Source of the DNA: Betaproteobacteria bacterium
GTDB lineage: Bacteria > Pseudomonadota > Gammaproteobacteria > Burkholderiales > SG8-39
Direction of reading: 5' to 3'
DNA length: 64,000 nucleotides
Assembly (NCBI GenBank): GCA_004297625.1
Contig: SCTY01000025.1
Coordinates: 1 to 64,000 of the forward strand
The notes under the pieces are model-generated. The model was given only the letters and a program-made list of their open reading frames with translations, was not told the origin of the DNA and searched no databases. The position numbers and the translations under genes are program-made. Positions 16,354 to 25,540 of this stretch are shown piece after piece; position 1 is the first letter of the stretch; each line of letters starts with the position of its first letter.

Positions 16354-17556
16354 TCAGCTAACGCGCTCCAGGATCACCGCCAAGCCCTGGCCTACGCCGA
16401 TGCACAGCGACACGGCGGCATAGCGGCCCCCCGACTGCTGCAGCTCGCGGGCGGCGGTGAGCGCCAGCCGGGCGCCCGAGCAGCCGAGCGGGTGCCCGAT
16501 CGCGATCGCGCCGCCGTTCGGGTTGACGCGCGGATCCTCGAAATCCACGTTCATCATCTTGAGGCAGCCGAGCACCTGGCTGGCAAAGGCCTCGTTGATC
16601 TCGATGAGGTCCATGTCGCCCAGCTTGAGGTTTGCCCTTTGTAGAGCCAATGGAATCGCGTAGGCCGGTCCGACGCCCATGATGCGCGGCTCGACCCCGG
16701 CGCTCGCCGCCGAGACGATGCGCACCATCGGCTTCTTGCCCTTCTTCTCTCCCCAGGCCCTCGAGCCGACGACCAGCGCAGCGGCGCCGTCGTTGACGCC
16801 CGAGGCGTTGCCCGCGGTGACCACCCCGCCCTCGAAGAGCGGCTTCAGCTTCGCCAGCGACTCGGGCGTGCTGTCGCGCCGCGGGTGCTCGTCGACGCTT
16901 ACCGTCACAGTCTCCTTTTTGGAAGGAATTGTGACGGCATGGATCTCGCCCTTGTAGAAGCCTTCCTTCTCGGCGCTGGCGTATTTGTGCTGCGAGGCGA
17001 GCGCGAACTCGTCCGCCTGCGCGCGCGTGATGCCGAACTCTTTTGCGACGTTGTCGCCGGTCTGCGGCATCGAGTGGTCGCCGAACTGCTTCACGAAGCG
17101 CGGGTTCTGGAAACGCGAGCCGATCGTCGAGTCGTACATCTTCACGTCGCGGCTGTAGGGCGAATCCGACTTGCCGATCACGTACGGCGCCCGGCTCATG
17201 CTCTCCACGCCGCCGGCGACGTACATCTCTCCCTCGCCGGTGGTTATGGCGCGCGCCGCATCGACGAGCGCCTGCAATCCGCTCGCGCACAGCCGGTTGA
17301 CGGTGACCCCGGGCGTCGTCGCCGGCAGGCCCGACAGCAGCGCGGCGAAGCGCGCCACGTTTCTGCAGTCCTCTCCGGCCTGGTTGACGCAGCCCATCAC
17401 GACGTCCGAGATCTCGGCCGGCTCGAGCTGGTTGCGGGCGACGACCTGCTTGATCACCTCGGCCGCGAGCTCGTCGGGCCGCACCGGCGCCAGCTTGCCG
17501 GCATGCCGGCCGATCGGGGTACGCAGTCCGTCATAGAGATACGCGTCTAGCATCAT
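16354..17556 (-). CDS. Acetyl-CoA/3-oxoacyl-CoA thiolase (3-oxoadipyl-CoA thiolase-like)
   Basis: The 400-residue thiolase has nucleophile C90 in VNRLCASGLQAL, the late GHPLGCSGAR histidine motif and the C-terminal SLCIGVGQG cysteine. The start region (YLYDGLRTPIGRHAGKL) is typical of PcaF/PaaJ-like 3-oxoadipyl-CoA thiolases, so the substrate may be 3-oxoadipyl-CoA rather than acetoacetyl-CoA. The GGAGTGA ribosome site lies inside the end of the preceding dehydrogenase gene, with no spacer between the two, so they are co-expressed. Confidence 0.92.
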   Translation of the reverse strand: MMLDAYLYDGLRTPIGRHAGKLAPVRPDELAAEVIKQVVARNQLEPAEISDVVMGCVNQAGEDCRNVARFAALLSGLPATTPGVTVNRLCASGLQALVDAARAITTGEGEMYVAGGVESMSRAPYVIGKSDSPYSRDVKMYDSTIGSRFQNPRFVKQFGDHSMPQTGDNVAKEFGITRAQADEFALASQHKYASAEKEGFYKGEIHAVTIPSKKETVTVSVDEHPRRDSTPESLAKLKPLFEGGVVTAGNASGVNDGAAALVVGSRAWGEKKGKKPMVRIVSAASAGVEPRIMGVGPAYAIPLALQRANLKLGDMDLIEINEAFASQVLGCLKMMNVDFEDPRVNPNGGAIAIGHPLGCSGARLALTAARELQQSGGRYAAVSLCIGVGQGLAVILERVS

Positions 17557-19053
17557 TCACTCCGGAGTAAGCAGGGATACGCCGAGCCGCGCGCGCCGCT
17601 TGAGCCAGGGGCTCGGCCGGTAGCGCGGCTCCTGATAGAAATCGTGCATCGCCTCGAGCACGGCGAGGATGCGCGCAGCGCCGACAGCATCGCCCATGGC
17701 AAGCGGCCCGCGCGGATAGCCGAGGCCGAGCATCACTGCGCGGTCGAGGTCCTCGGGCGCGGCGATGCGCATCTGCGCGATGTCGCAGCCGACGTTGACG
17801 ATATGCGCGACCACGCGCTGCGCGACGAAGCCCGGCGAGTCGTTGATGACGGATACCGGCTTGCCGTCGGAGGCGAGAAGCGCATGCGCCGCCTCTCGCG
17901 CCTCCGGCTGCGTCGCCGGCGTCGTCATCAGCGTCCGGCGCTTCGCAAAGCCGAAGAGCGGATCCACGGCGACCGTGCGCGCCGGATCCAGGCCGTGCTC
18001 GAGCGCGCTCGTGGTCGCGTCCTTGCCAATCGGGGCTACGAAGCACACGGTTTTGGCTTCCGGGCGGGCGACGATGCGCGCTTTCAGCGTGGTGAAGAGA
18101 TCCTTCAGCTCGGGCGCGGCCCAGACCGAATCGGGGAGCGACTTTGGCGCCGCCGGCTCCGCCGGCGCATGCGCCGCTCCGTCCTTCCCATACTCGTACC
18201 AGCCGCGGCCGCTCTTGCGGCCGAAGAGGCCGGCAGCCACGCGCGGCTCGGCGAGGAACGACGGCCGGTATTTCGGCTCCTCGTAATACTGGTGGTACAT
18301 CGACTTCATGACCGCGTGCGAAACGTCGAGCCCGACGAGGTCCATCAGCGTGAAAGGCCCCATCCGGAATCCCGCGGCGTCCACGAGAATGCGGTCGATG
18401 GTGGCGAAGTCGGCGACGCCTTCCGAAAGTATGCGCAGCGCTTCCGGCACGAATGCGCGGCCAGCGTGGTTCACGACGAAGCCGGGGGTGTCCTTGCAGC
18501 GCACCGGCGTATGGCCGAAACGCTTCGCGAGCGCGGCGAGCGCGTCGGTCGCCCAGCGCTCGGTGAGCACGCCGTCGACGACCTCCACGATCTTCATCAG
18601 CGGCACCGGATTGAAAAAATGGTAGCCGGCGACGCGCTGCGGCCGCTTGCAGGCTGCCGCCATCGCGGTCACCGACAACGACGACGTGTTAGAGGCCAGG
18701 ATGCAGTCGGCGCCGACGACGCGCTCGAGCCGCGTAAAGAGCGCGCGCTTGGCTTCGAGGTCCTCGACGATCGCCTCGACCACCACATGGCAGGGCGCAA
18801 AAGCGTCGAGCGACTCGGCGAGCTCGATGCGCCCGAGCGCAGCTTGCATCGCGGCGGGCTCGAGCTTGCCGCGCTCGGCGAGCCTGGCGAGCATTTGGGA
18901 GATCGCATCGCGCGCCTTTTGCGCCGCGCCCGGCTGGGCGTCGTATACGAGCGTGCGCACGCCGCACTGAGCGAGCACCTGCGCGATGCCCCGGCCCATG
19001 GTGCCGGCGCCGACGACGCCGGCGACCAGATCCGCGCGCGAAATGTCGAGCAT
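17557..19053 (-). CDS. 3-hydroxyacyl-CoA dehydrogenase, long two-domain form
   Basis: The protein is 498 residues from ATG 19053; a frame extending to 19584 runs over the divergent stress gene and is rejected. The NAD-binding motif is GAGTMGRG (G15-x-G17-x2-G20). It is followed by a 3HCDH C-terminal domain, a linker, and a second C-terminal domain with VINDSPGFVAQR and LGLGYPRGPLAMGD. This architecture is that of PaaH/PaaC-like 3-hydroxyadipyl- or 3-hydroxybutyryl-CoA dehydrogenases. With the thiolase and GcdH it would carry C6-C4 acyl-CoA from aromatic or lysine breakdown to acetyl-CoA. It is the first gene of the operon. Confidence 0.92.
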   Translation of the reverse strand: MLDISRADLVAGVVGAGTMGRGIAQVLAQCGVRTLVYDAQPGAAQKARDAISQMLARLAERGKLEPAAMQAALGRIELAESLDAFAPCHVVVEAIVEDLEAKRALFTRLERVVGADCILASNTSSLSVTAMAAACKRPQRVAGYHFFNPVPLMKIVEVVDGVLTERWATDALAALAKRFGHTPVRCKDTPGFVVNHAGRAFVPEALRILSEGVADFATIDRILVDAAGFRMGPFTLMDLVGLDVSHAVMKSMYHQYYEEPKYRPSFLAEPRVAAGLFGRKSGRGWYEYGKDGAAHAPAEPAAPKSLPDSVWAAPELKDLFTTLKARIVARPEAKTVCFVAPIGKDATTSALEHGLDPARTVAVDPLFGFAKRRTLMTTPATQPEAREAAHALLASDGKPVSVINDSPGFVAQRVVAHIVNVGCDIAQMRIAAPEDLDRAVMLGLGYPRGPLAMGDAVGAARILAVLEAMHDFYQEPRYRPSPWLKRRARLGVSLLTPE

Positions 19054-19088
19054 AGAGGAAACCGTTATTCTAGCGGCCGCAGCGCCGC

Positions 19089-19094
19089 TATAAT
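19089..19094 (+). promoter_or_regulatory. Possible -10 element for the stress-protein operon
   Basis: A perfect TATAAT stands in the 184-nt gap between divergent genes, about 30 nt before the AGGAGG at 19111. The -35 side (TTATTC, 18 nt away) is poor, so an activator may be needed or the match may be chance. Confidence 0.35.
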
Positions 19095-19124
19095 CGGTTC
19101 GCGAACGATCAGGAGGAGAGCAGC

Positions 19125-19241
19125 ATGAGGAAGATCGGAGCAGGCGTCTTTGCGGCGCTGCCGTTTGTCGTCCACCTGCAGGCCTCGCGCGGCAATCGAG
19201 CGAGTGGGGGTGCTGGTCAAATAAAAGGAGGCGGGCGATGA
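19125..19241 (+). CDS. Possible 38-residue leader ORF
   Basis: AGGAGGAG at 19111-19118 stands 7 nt before ATG 19125. The 38-codon frame has a hydrophobic start (VFAALPFVVHL) and a Gly-rich end, and its stop overlaps the ATG of the universal stress gene. It could be a short translated leader. No family is recognised, and it may equally be a decayed gene. Confidence 0.3.
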   Translation: MRKIGAGVFAALPFVVHLQASRGNRASGGAGQIKGGGR

Positions 19242-19678
19242 AGTATTCGAAGATCCTTCTCGCATACAACGGCTCCAAGGAAGGCAGGCGCGCGCTGCTG
19301 GAATGCGCCGATCTGGCGGGCTTTCTGCAGGCCGAGACGCACCTGCTCGCCGTCGCCAGCATGCCGCCGAGCCTGTTTCTCACCGAGGGCTTCGTTCCCG
19401 AGGAGCTGCTCGAGGAGGAGAAGAAGCGCACGCAGGCGGTGCTCGACGAGGGCATCAGCACGCTGCGCGACCGGGGATTCAACGCGACCGGGCACCTCGC
19501 GGTCGGCGAGCCGGTCGAGGAGATTTGCAGGCTGGCAAAAAACGTCGGCGCGGACCTCATCGTGGTGGGCCACAACCAGAACACTTCGTTCGCCGCACGC
19601 TGGTGGAAAGGCTCGGTGGGGGCTTCGCTGCTCGACTACTCGCCCTGCAGCATTCTGATAGCGCTCTCCCGAACGTGA
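19238..19678 (+). CDS. Universal stress protein (UspA family)
   Basis: The protein is 146 residues with AAAAGGAGG before the ATG. It has the single Usp fold: YSKILLAYNGSKEGRRAL at the start and VGADLIVVGHNQN near the end, with a C-terminal KGSVGASLLDYSPCSILI. The second Gly of the usual ATP-binding G-x2-G-x9-G(S/T) motif is not clear, so nucleotide binding is uncertain. It overlaps the following TPR-CHAT gene by four bases (GTGA), an unusual coupling of a stress protein with a protease. Confidence 0.9.
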   Translation: MKYSKILLAYNGSKEGRRALLECADLAGFLQAETHLLAVASMPPSLFLTEGFVPEELLEEEKKRTQAVLDEGISTLRDRGFNATGHLAVGEPVEEICRLAKNVGADLIVVGHNQNTSFAARWWKGSVGASLLDYSPCSILIALSRT

Positions 19679-22600
19679 TACGAGCGCTCCTCCTCGCGCT
19701 GGCGCTCGCCTGCGCCCCCGGGGGAGCTTTTTCTCAGCCGGCGCAGCCGAGGAGCAAGCCCGCGCCCGCGCGCCAGGTGGACGACAGCCGCGCGCGCCAG
19801 GCGCTGGAAGAGGCGCAAAAGGCGCTCGAGCGCGGTGACTATCCTGCGGCCGAGGCCGCGAGCCTGCGCCTGCTGCAGGAGAACATCCGCGCCTTCGGCC
19901 CCGATCATCCGAACGTCGCCGTGGCGCTCAACCTGCTCGGGGCCGCGAACCTTCGCCAGGGCAAGTACAACGAGGCCGAGGGTCATTTCCGGCGCATGCT
20001 GACGATCACCGAGCGGCGTCTCGGTCCCGACCATGAGAACACCGCCGCCGCGCTCAACAGCCTTGCCTTGGTGCTCGAGAAGCTGGGCGACTATCCCGGC
20101 GCGGAAACGCTGCTGAAGCGCGCGGTCGCCATCCTGGACAGGAAATTCGGCCGCGAGCATCCGAGCACGGCGACGGTGCTATCGAATCTTGCGCGCGTGC
20201 TCGACAGCCAGGGAAAGTTCGCCGCGACGCAGGCGGCGCCCCGGCGCCAGACGGAAGACGAGGCGGCGCGTCTCGCGGTGCGCGCCGACGAGGCGTTACG
20301 CCGCGGGCAGCTCGGCGAGGCGGAAACCCTGCACCACCAGGTGCTCGCCATCCATGAAAGGACGCTGGGTCCCGAGCATCCTACGACCGCGACGTCGATG
20401 TCGAACCTGGGACGGGTTTTCGACCTGCAGGGCAGGTATGCCGATGCCGAAAAAATCTACCGGCGCGCGCTCGCCGTGCGCGAGAAAGTGCTCGGTCCCA
20501 ATCATCCGGACGTCGCCACGGTGCTCAACAATCTTGCCAAAGTCCTGCAGGAACAGGGACGCGACCAGCAGCTCTCCGCCTCGGAGGCGCGCGCCCGCGC
20601 GCGCGGCGGGGCGGTCATCGGCTCGTTCACCGAGGTGGAGGCGATGTACCGGCGGGCGCTCGCCATCCAGGACCGCACGCTCGGACGCAATCACCCTTCG
20701 ACCGCCCTCACGCTCAACAACTACGGCAGCATGCTCGCCTTGCGCGGCGATTATGCGCAGGCCGAGCAGATGCAGCGCGCCGCGCTCGCCACGATGGAGA
20801 AGGTGTTCGGCGAGCAGCATGCGGACACCGCGTCGGTGCTGACGTCGCTCTCGATCTCGCTCGACCGCCAGGGCAAGATCGCCGAAGCCGAGGCGTCGTA
20901 CGAGCGCGCGGTCGAGATTTCGCGCAAGACCGGCAATCCGCGCAACCGGCTCATCAACGCAGCCAATCTCGGCTTCTCTCTCGCCAAGCGCGGGCGTTAC
21001 CGCGAGGCGCTCCCGTATTACAAGGAAGCTGTGGAAACGGTGGACTTCCTGTACTCGCAGACCCGCGGCTATACGGAAGAGACGCGCGCTACGTTCCTGC
21101 AGCAGTTTTCGCCCATCTATCGCGAGACGATCCGGATACTGCTCCAACTGCATCGCGTGCACCCGGGGGCCGGCTACGACCGCGAAGCGCTCGCCATCGC
21201 CTCGCGCAACCAGAGCCGCGTCTTCACCGAGATGATGCGCCAGGCCGATGTCGCGCGGTTTGCCGGGGACCCGGCGTTCGTGAAGCTACGCGAGCGCCGT
21301 GAGCAGCTGCAGGAGGGCCTGGCGCAGCTCAGGCAGGGCCGCGCCACGGTGCCCGCAACGCTCGCGAATGCGCAGGAGCGGGTGGCCGAGTTCGATTCGC
21401 AGATCGCCGCGGCATCGAAGGAGCTCGCCGCCGCCGAGGACGATCTATGGCGCGAGTACCCCCGTTACATGGAGCTCGCCAATCCACGCCCGGTGACGGT
21501 CGAAGATCTGCAGCAGCGGCTGCTGAAGGATGGCGAAGCGCTCGTTTCGTACGTGCTGTTGCCTTCGGAGACGGTGATCTTCGCGGTAACTCGCGAAAAA
21601 TTCCGGATGGTGGTGAGCCCGGCGCATCGCAGCGCCATTGCGGAGCGGGTGTTTCGCGTCCGCAGCACGATGGACAAGGTCGCATCCGGAGAATCGGTGC
21701 TGTTTCTGCGCGATGTCGACCCCGCGATCCTGTACTCGCTGTACCGCGACCTCTACCTGCCCGTGGCGCAGACGCTCGCCGACCGGGACAAGGTGCTGGT
21801 GATCGCAGACGGCCCTTTGCACACCATTCCCTTCGAGATGCTGGTTACCGCTTTCGGCCCCGCGGAGCGCGCGGCGTTCGAGAGCGCAAAGGCACAGGCC
21901 GACGGCAGCGAGGCGAAGCCGTACCTCGGCGAGTACGCCGGCCTCGCGTACCTCGCCGCGAAGCACCGCTTCGCCTATCTGCCAAGCCTCTCGGCGCTGG
22001 TCTCCCAGCGTCTTTATCCCAAGCGCAGCGGTCTTGCCAGCATTGAGCTCGTGGCCTTCGCCGATCCGCTGTTCGCCGCGGACGGCTCGCGTCCCATGCC
22101 CGGGGAAACCGTAAAGACGCTCGGCCGGCTGAATATCCGCTTCGGCCGAACGCCGGACGGAATGCCGTCGATTCCGCGACTCGCCGAAACCGCCGACGAG
22201 GCGAAGGAAGTCGCGCGCGAGCTCGGCGGCAAGTCGGAGGTCTATGTCGGCGAGCAGGCTCAGGAGCGCGCCGCCAAGGCGGGCGCGTTGCGCGCGGCCC
22301 GCTATGTGCTGTTTGCGACTCACGGCTTCCTCGGCGGCGAATACATAGCGAGCGATCTGGCCCCGGAGGAAGGCGATGCACGCCCCGCGCTGCGGCGCGT
22401 AAACGCGGAGCCTGCGCTCGCGCTGACGCTGGTGGGCGACCTCAAGGGCGAAGACGGCTTCCTCACGATGAAGGAGGTCATCGAGGACCTGGAGTTGAAC
22501 GCCGACCTGGTTGCCCTTTCCGCGTGCAACACGGCCGGCGAAAGCGTGCAGGCGAATAACGGCGAAGGATTCGCCGGACTCACGCGCGCGTTCATGTACG

Positions 22601-22824
22601 CCGGCGCGAAAAGCCTCGTCGTGTCGCATTGGAGCGTGGACAGCCAATCGACGAAGGCGTTGATGACGGCGACCTTCCGCAACATCAAGGCCGGGAGGCC
22701 GTCGCTCGCCGCCTTGAACGACGCGCAGCGGGAGGTTCTCGCCGGTCACTACAGCCGGGACCGATTCCACTTCTCGCGCGCGCACCCGTTCTTCTGGGCG
22801 GCGTTCGTCTTCGTGGGCGATTGA
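19675..22824 (+). CDS. TPR-repeat CHAT-domain protease, exported
   Basis: The protein is 1049 residues from GTG 19675 (GTGA overlap); a frame extending to 19303 lies in usp and is rejected. An N-terminal signal sequence (LLLALALACAPGGAFS) predicts export. Residues about 45-450 hold kinesin-light-chain-type TPRs (HPNVAVALNLLGAANLRQG and similar), then a helical linker. A C-terminal CHAT caspase-like domain has the catalytic pair H883 (FATHGF) and C951 (LSACNTA). CHAT proteases cut partners in signalling or defence, with TPRs as the sensor. The next gene, a CHASE2 cyclase, overlaps at TTGA, so the two probably act together. Confidence 0.9.
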   Translation: MIRALLLALALACAPGGAFSQPAQPRSKPAPARQVDDSRARQALEEAQKALERGDYPAAEAASLRLLQENIRAFGPDHPNVAVALNLLGAANLRQGKYNEAEGHFRRMLTITERRLGPDHENTAAALNSLALVLEKLGDYPGAETLLKRAVAILDRKFGREHPSTATVLSNLARVLDSQGKFAATQAAPRRQTEDEAARLAVRADEALRRGQLGEAETLHHQVLAIHERTLGPEHPTTATSMSNLGRVFDLQGRYADAEKIYRRALAVREKVLGPNHPDVATVLNNLAKVLQEQGRDQQLSASEARARARGGAVIGSFTEVEAMYRRALAIQDRTLGRNHPSTALTLNNYGSMLALRGDYAQAEQMQRAALATMEKVFGEQHADTASVLTSLSISLDRQGKIAEAEASYERAVEISRKTGNPRNRLINAANLGFSLAKRGRYREALPYYKEAVETVDFLYSQTRGYTEETRATFLQQFSPIYRETIRILLQLHRVHPGAGYDREALAIASRNQSRVFTEMMRQADVARFAGDPAFVKLRERREQLQEGLAQLRQGRATVPATLANAQERVAEFDSQIAAASKELAAAEDDLWREYPRYMELANPRPVTVEDLQQRLLKDGEALVSYVLLPSETVIFAVTREKFRMVVSPAHRSAIAERVFRVRSTMDKVASGESVLFLRDVDPAILYSLYRDLYLPVAQTLADRDKVLVIADGPLHTIPFEMLVTAFGPAERAAFESAKAQADGSEAKPYLGEYAGLAYLAAKHRFAYLPSLSALVSQRLYPKRSGLASIELVAFADPLFAADGSRPMPGETVKTLGRLNIRFGRTPDGMPSIPRLAETADEAKEVARELGGKSEVYVGEQAQERAAKAGALRAARYVLFATHGFLGGEYIASDLAPEEGDARPALRRVNAEPALALTLVGDLKGEDGFLTMKEVIEDLELNADLVALSACNTAGESVQANNGEGFAGLTRAFMYAGAKSLVVSHWSVDSQSTKALMTATFRNIKAGRPSLAALNDAQREVLAGHYSRDRFHFSRAHPFFWAAFVFVGD

Positions 22825-24698
22825 AGGCGGTCCGGAAAAAACTGCTTCGCTGGTTCGGCGTGGCCGCCGCTGCCACGGGGCTCGCGTCGGGCCTCGCCGA
22901 AACCGACTGGCATCGCGCGCTGGAGAACGTCTATTACGACTACTGGCACGTGGTTTCCAAGATTCGCTACCAGCCCAAGTACACCGCTTTCATCACCGTC
23001 GACGACGCAACCCTGCTTGCGCTCAAGGACGACCCGCTGGCATTCTGGGCGCCGTATTGGGGTCAGGCGATCGGCACGCTGATGAAGGCGGGCGTGAAAG
23101 CGGTCGGCCTCGATTTCCTTTACATGGTGAGCGCCGAGTCATGGCTGCGCAAGCTCAACCTTCCGGACAGCGAGATCAGCCGCGAGTACGACACGCCGCT
23201 GCGGGCGGCGTTGTCCGAGGGCAAGACCGTCCTCATCACTCAGCTCGTCGAACTGCCCGACGGCAGCCTCGACGTTCTCCAGCCGCCCGACGATCAGCGT
23301 TTCCTGCTGCCCGGCGGGAAGAACGACCTCGGCATCGCGAATCTGCATCCCGATGCAGACAAGCACGTGCGCAGCTTCATCCCGGTAATGGTCCCGGATC
23401 CTTCGTACCCCGGGCTGTCGTTCAACATGCAGCTCGCGCTGCGCGCGGCGGGCGCAGATCCGAACGCGAACCAATGGACGATCGCGGGCACCACGCTGAA
23501 GCGCGAGCTCAAGCGCATGCCGATCAGCTACGCCGGCCCTCCCGGCACGATACCGACCGTTTCGATGCTGACCTTGCTGCAGCCCGACGCGCTCGACAGG
23601 CCCGAAGTCAAGGCGCTGCGCGGCAAGGTGGCGATCATCGCCGCCAATAATTCCGGCACTTCGGATCGGCATTTCACCCCCTATTCGAGGGGCGCCGATG
23701 CGGATCAGATGGCGGGCGGCGAAATCCACGCCAACATCGTCGAGACGATTCTTTCGGGGCGCTACCTGCGCTCGTTGTCGTCCCCGCTCGAAGCCGCCTA
23801 CCTCTTCGTTATCCTCTCGGCGGCAGTGTGGTTTTTCCTGCGGCTCGGCGTCGGGGCGGGCGCCGTGCTCGCTTCAGCCTTGGTGGTCGCGGCCGCGGCT
23901 CCCGCCTATCTCGCTTTCCGTTACTACTGGGTGCTGCCGGTGGCCGAATTGCAGACGGGGCTGGCCGCCGCATTCCTCATGACGCTCGGCCTGCGCCTCA
24001 CCGGCGAGGAGCGCGAGCGCTCCCGCATGCGGCAGGTTTTCGGGCGTTATGTGTCCGACGAGGTGGTCGACGTGCTGCTCGCGGAAGACAGAAAACCCGA
24101 TCTCGCCGGAGAAGCCAAGGTCGTCACCGTTCTCTTTTCCGACATCCGCGGCTTCACGACCTTTTCGGAAAAGCTGTCCGCGCACGAGGTCGTCGAGATG
24201 CTGAACGCCTACTTCACGCGCGTATGCGAGCCGATCCTCGCGCAGGGCGGAACCGTGGATAAATACATCGGAGACGCGGTGATGGCGGTTTTCGGCTCGC
24301 CCGTCGCTTATCCGGATCATGCGCGCCGCGCGGTGCGCGCAGCGCTCGGCATGGCCCGCGAGGCAGAGGCTTTCAAGGCCTGGATGCGCAACCGGTTTCC
24401 CGATCGCGGCCTCGCGGACTTCGCCATAGGGGTCGGGCTATATACCGGCGAGGCAGTGATCGGCGACATCGGCACGCCGAAGCGCAGGGAATTCACCGCC
24501 ATCGGCGACACGGTAAATGCGGCGTCCCGGCTCGAGGGCGCCACCAAGGAAATGAAGTGCGTCGTGGTGGCCGCGGAATCGACGGTCAAGGCGGCCGGAG
24601 ACGGAGTGCGTACCGGAAGGATGGAAACGCTGACCGTCAAAGGCCGGTCCGAGCCGATCCGGACCTATGAGATCGTCGCCGAGGCGGGAAGCGTATGA
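22821..24698 (+). CDS. CHASE2-sensor class III adenylate/guanylate cyclase
   Basis: The likely start is TTG 22821 in TTGA overlap, giving 625 residues. A short N-terminal hydrophobic segment precedes an extracytoplasmic CHASE2 domain (about 35-320). Three membrane helices (about 324-392) and a class III cyclase domain follow. Metal-binding aspartates D441 (FSDIRGF) and D485 (YIGDAVMAVFG) are present, as is Lys in DKYIGD, the adenine-reading position, so cAMP is the likelier product. GDTVNAASRLEGATK supports this. It would make cAMP in response to a periplasmic signal. Three cNMP-binding-type modules are encoded 7-17 kb downstream. Confidence 0.9.
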   Translation: MKAVRKKLLRWFGVAAAATGLASGLAETDWHRALENVYYDYWHVVSKIRYQPKYTAFITVDDATLLALKDDPLAFWAPYWGQAIGTLMKAGVKAVGLDFLYMVSAESWLRKLNLPDSEISREYDTPLRAALSEGKTVLITQLVELPDGSLDVLQPPDDQRFLLPGGKNDLGIANLHPDADKHVRSFIPVMVPDPSYPGLSFNMQLALRAAGADPNANQWTIAGTTLKRELKRMPISYAGPPGTIPTVSMLTLLQPDALDRPEVKALRGKVAIIAANNSGTSDRHFTPYSRGADADQMAGGEIHANIVETILSGRYLRSLSSPLEAAYLFVILSAAVWFFLRLGVGAGAVLASALVVAAAAPAYLAFRYYWVLPVAELQTGLAAAFLMTLGLRLTGEERERSRMRQVFGRYVSDEVVDVLLAEDRKPDLAGEAKVVTVLFSDIRGFTTFSEKLSAHEVVEMLNAYFTRVCEPILAQGGTVDKYIGDAVMAVFGSPVAYPDHARRAVRAALGMAREAEAFKAWMRNRFPDRGLADFAIGVGLYTGEAVIGDIGTPKRREFTAIGDTVNAASRLEGATKEMKCVVVAAESTVKAAGDGVRTGRMETLTVKGRSEPIRTYEIVAEAGSV

Positions 24699-24818
24699 AA
24701 CTGAAAAATACATTAGAATCAAAAAGTTGGGACGTTTTTGACGTGACAAACTTCCTTCCGGAATAAGCCTGTATAGGCCGTACACTACGAGCGCTTGAAG
24801 GGGAGACGGGAGATCTCA

Positions 24819-25478
24819 ATGAAGAACAGCCTAAGAACTCTGGGGTTCGCTGCAATGCTGGCCGCCGCCGGCGCGTTCGCCGCCGACGATGTCGGCCTCA
24901 TCAACCACCTTGCCGGTGATGCGACGTACACGAGCGGCAAGAACACCGCGAAAGCCAAACCGTTCATGAAAGTCCGCGAAGGCGACCGTTTCAGCGTCGC
25001 GCCCGGAACCCAGCTCCGGGTCGTGTACTTCAAGGGCGGACGTCAGGAGAGCTACGCAGGGCCGGCAGGCTTCACCATCGGGGCCGAGCAAAGCACCGTG
25101 CAGAACGGCGCGCAACCGCAGCTGAGCACGTTGCCCGCCGGCGTGCCACAGAAGATTTCGCAAGCGCCGGAACTGATCCAGATCGCGAAGCTCGGGCGCT
25201 CGGGGGGTGTGGCGGTACGCGGGGCGGCGCGCGAGCAGCGCCTCACGGCACAGCAGCAGGCGGAAGTGCGCCAGGCGCGCAACACGTACGAGCAGCTGCG
25301 CCAGTCCTCGCCCGCGGACGACATCACCGCGGAGCTCTATCTCTACTCGGTGCTGCAGGACAATCTGCTCTATAACGACATGAAGGCGGTCGTCTCCGAA
25401 ATGCAGCGTCGTCAGCCGGGCAACCCGGACGTCGCGGTCATGGCGGAGTACGTCAAGGCCAAGACCGAAGCTCGGTAG
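24819..25478 (+). CDS. Secreted FecR-like protein
   Basis: The protein is 219 residues from ATG 24819; the in-frame ATG at 24795 lacks the signal-peptide layout. The signal peptide MKNSLRTLGFAAMLAAAGAFA is followed by a FecR-like stretch: VREGDRFSVAPGTQLRVVYF and AGPAGFTIG. A helical C-terminal third (AEVRQARNTYEQLRQS) follows. Such proteins often accompany CHASE2 cyclases and CHAT proteins and may present a periplasmic signal. The AT-rich spacer 24699-24818 separates it from the cyclase gene. A terminator follows at 25501. Confidence 0.75.
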   Translation: MKNSLRTLGFAAMLAAAGAFAADDVGLINHLAGDATYTSGKNTAKAKPFMKVREGDRFSVAPGTQLRVVYFKGGRQESYAGPAGFTIGAEQSTVQNGAQPQLSTLPAGVPQKISQAPELIQIAKLGRSGGVAVRGAAREQRLTAQQQAEVRQARNTYEQLRQSSPADDITAELYLYSVLQDNLLYNDMKAVVSEMQRRQPGNPDVAVMAEYVKAKTEAR

Positions 25479-25500
25479 CCGCAGGTCGGCTGTGTGAAAG

Positions 25501-25526
25501 GGCCCGCTCAGGCGGGCCTTTTTATT
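25501..25526 (+). terminator. Intrinsic terminator after the FecR-like gene
   Basis: GGCCCGC-TCAG-GCGGGCC forms a perfect 7-bp GC stem with a four-base loop and runs straight into TTTTTATTT. It ends the usp/CHAT/cyclase/FecR unit. The next ATG lies only about 15 nt further on. Confidence 0.92.
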
Positions 25527-25540
25527 TCTAGAATCCAGGC

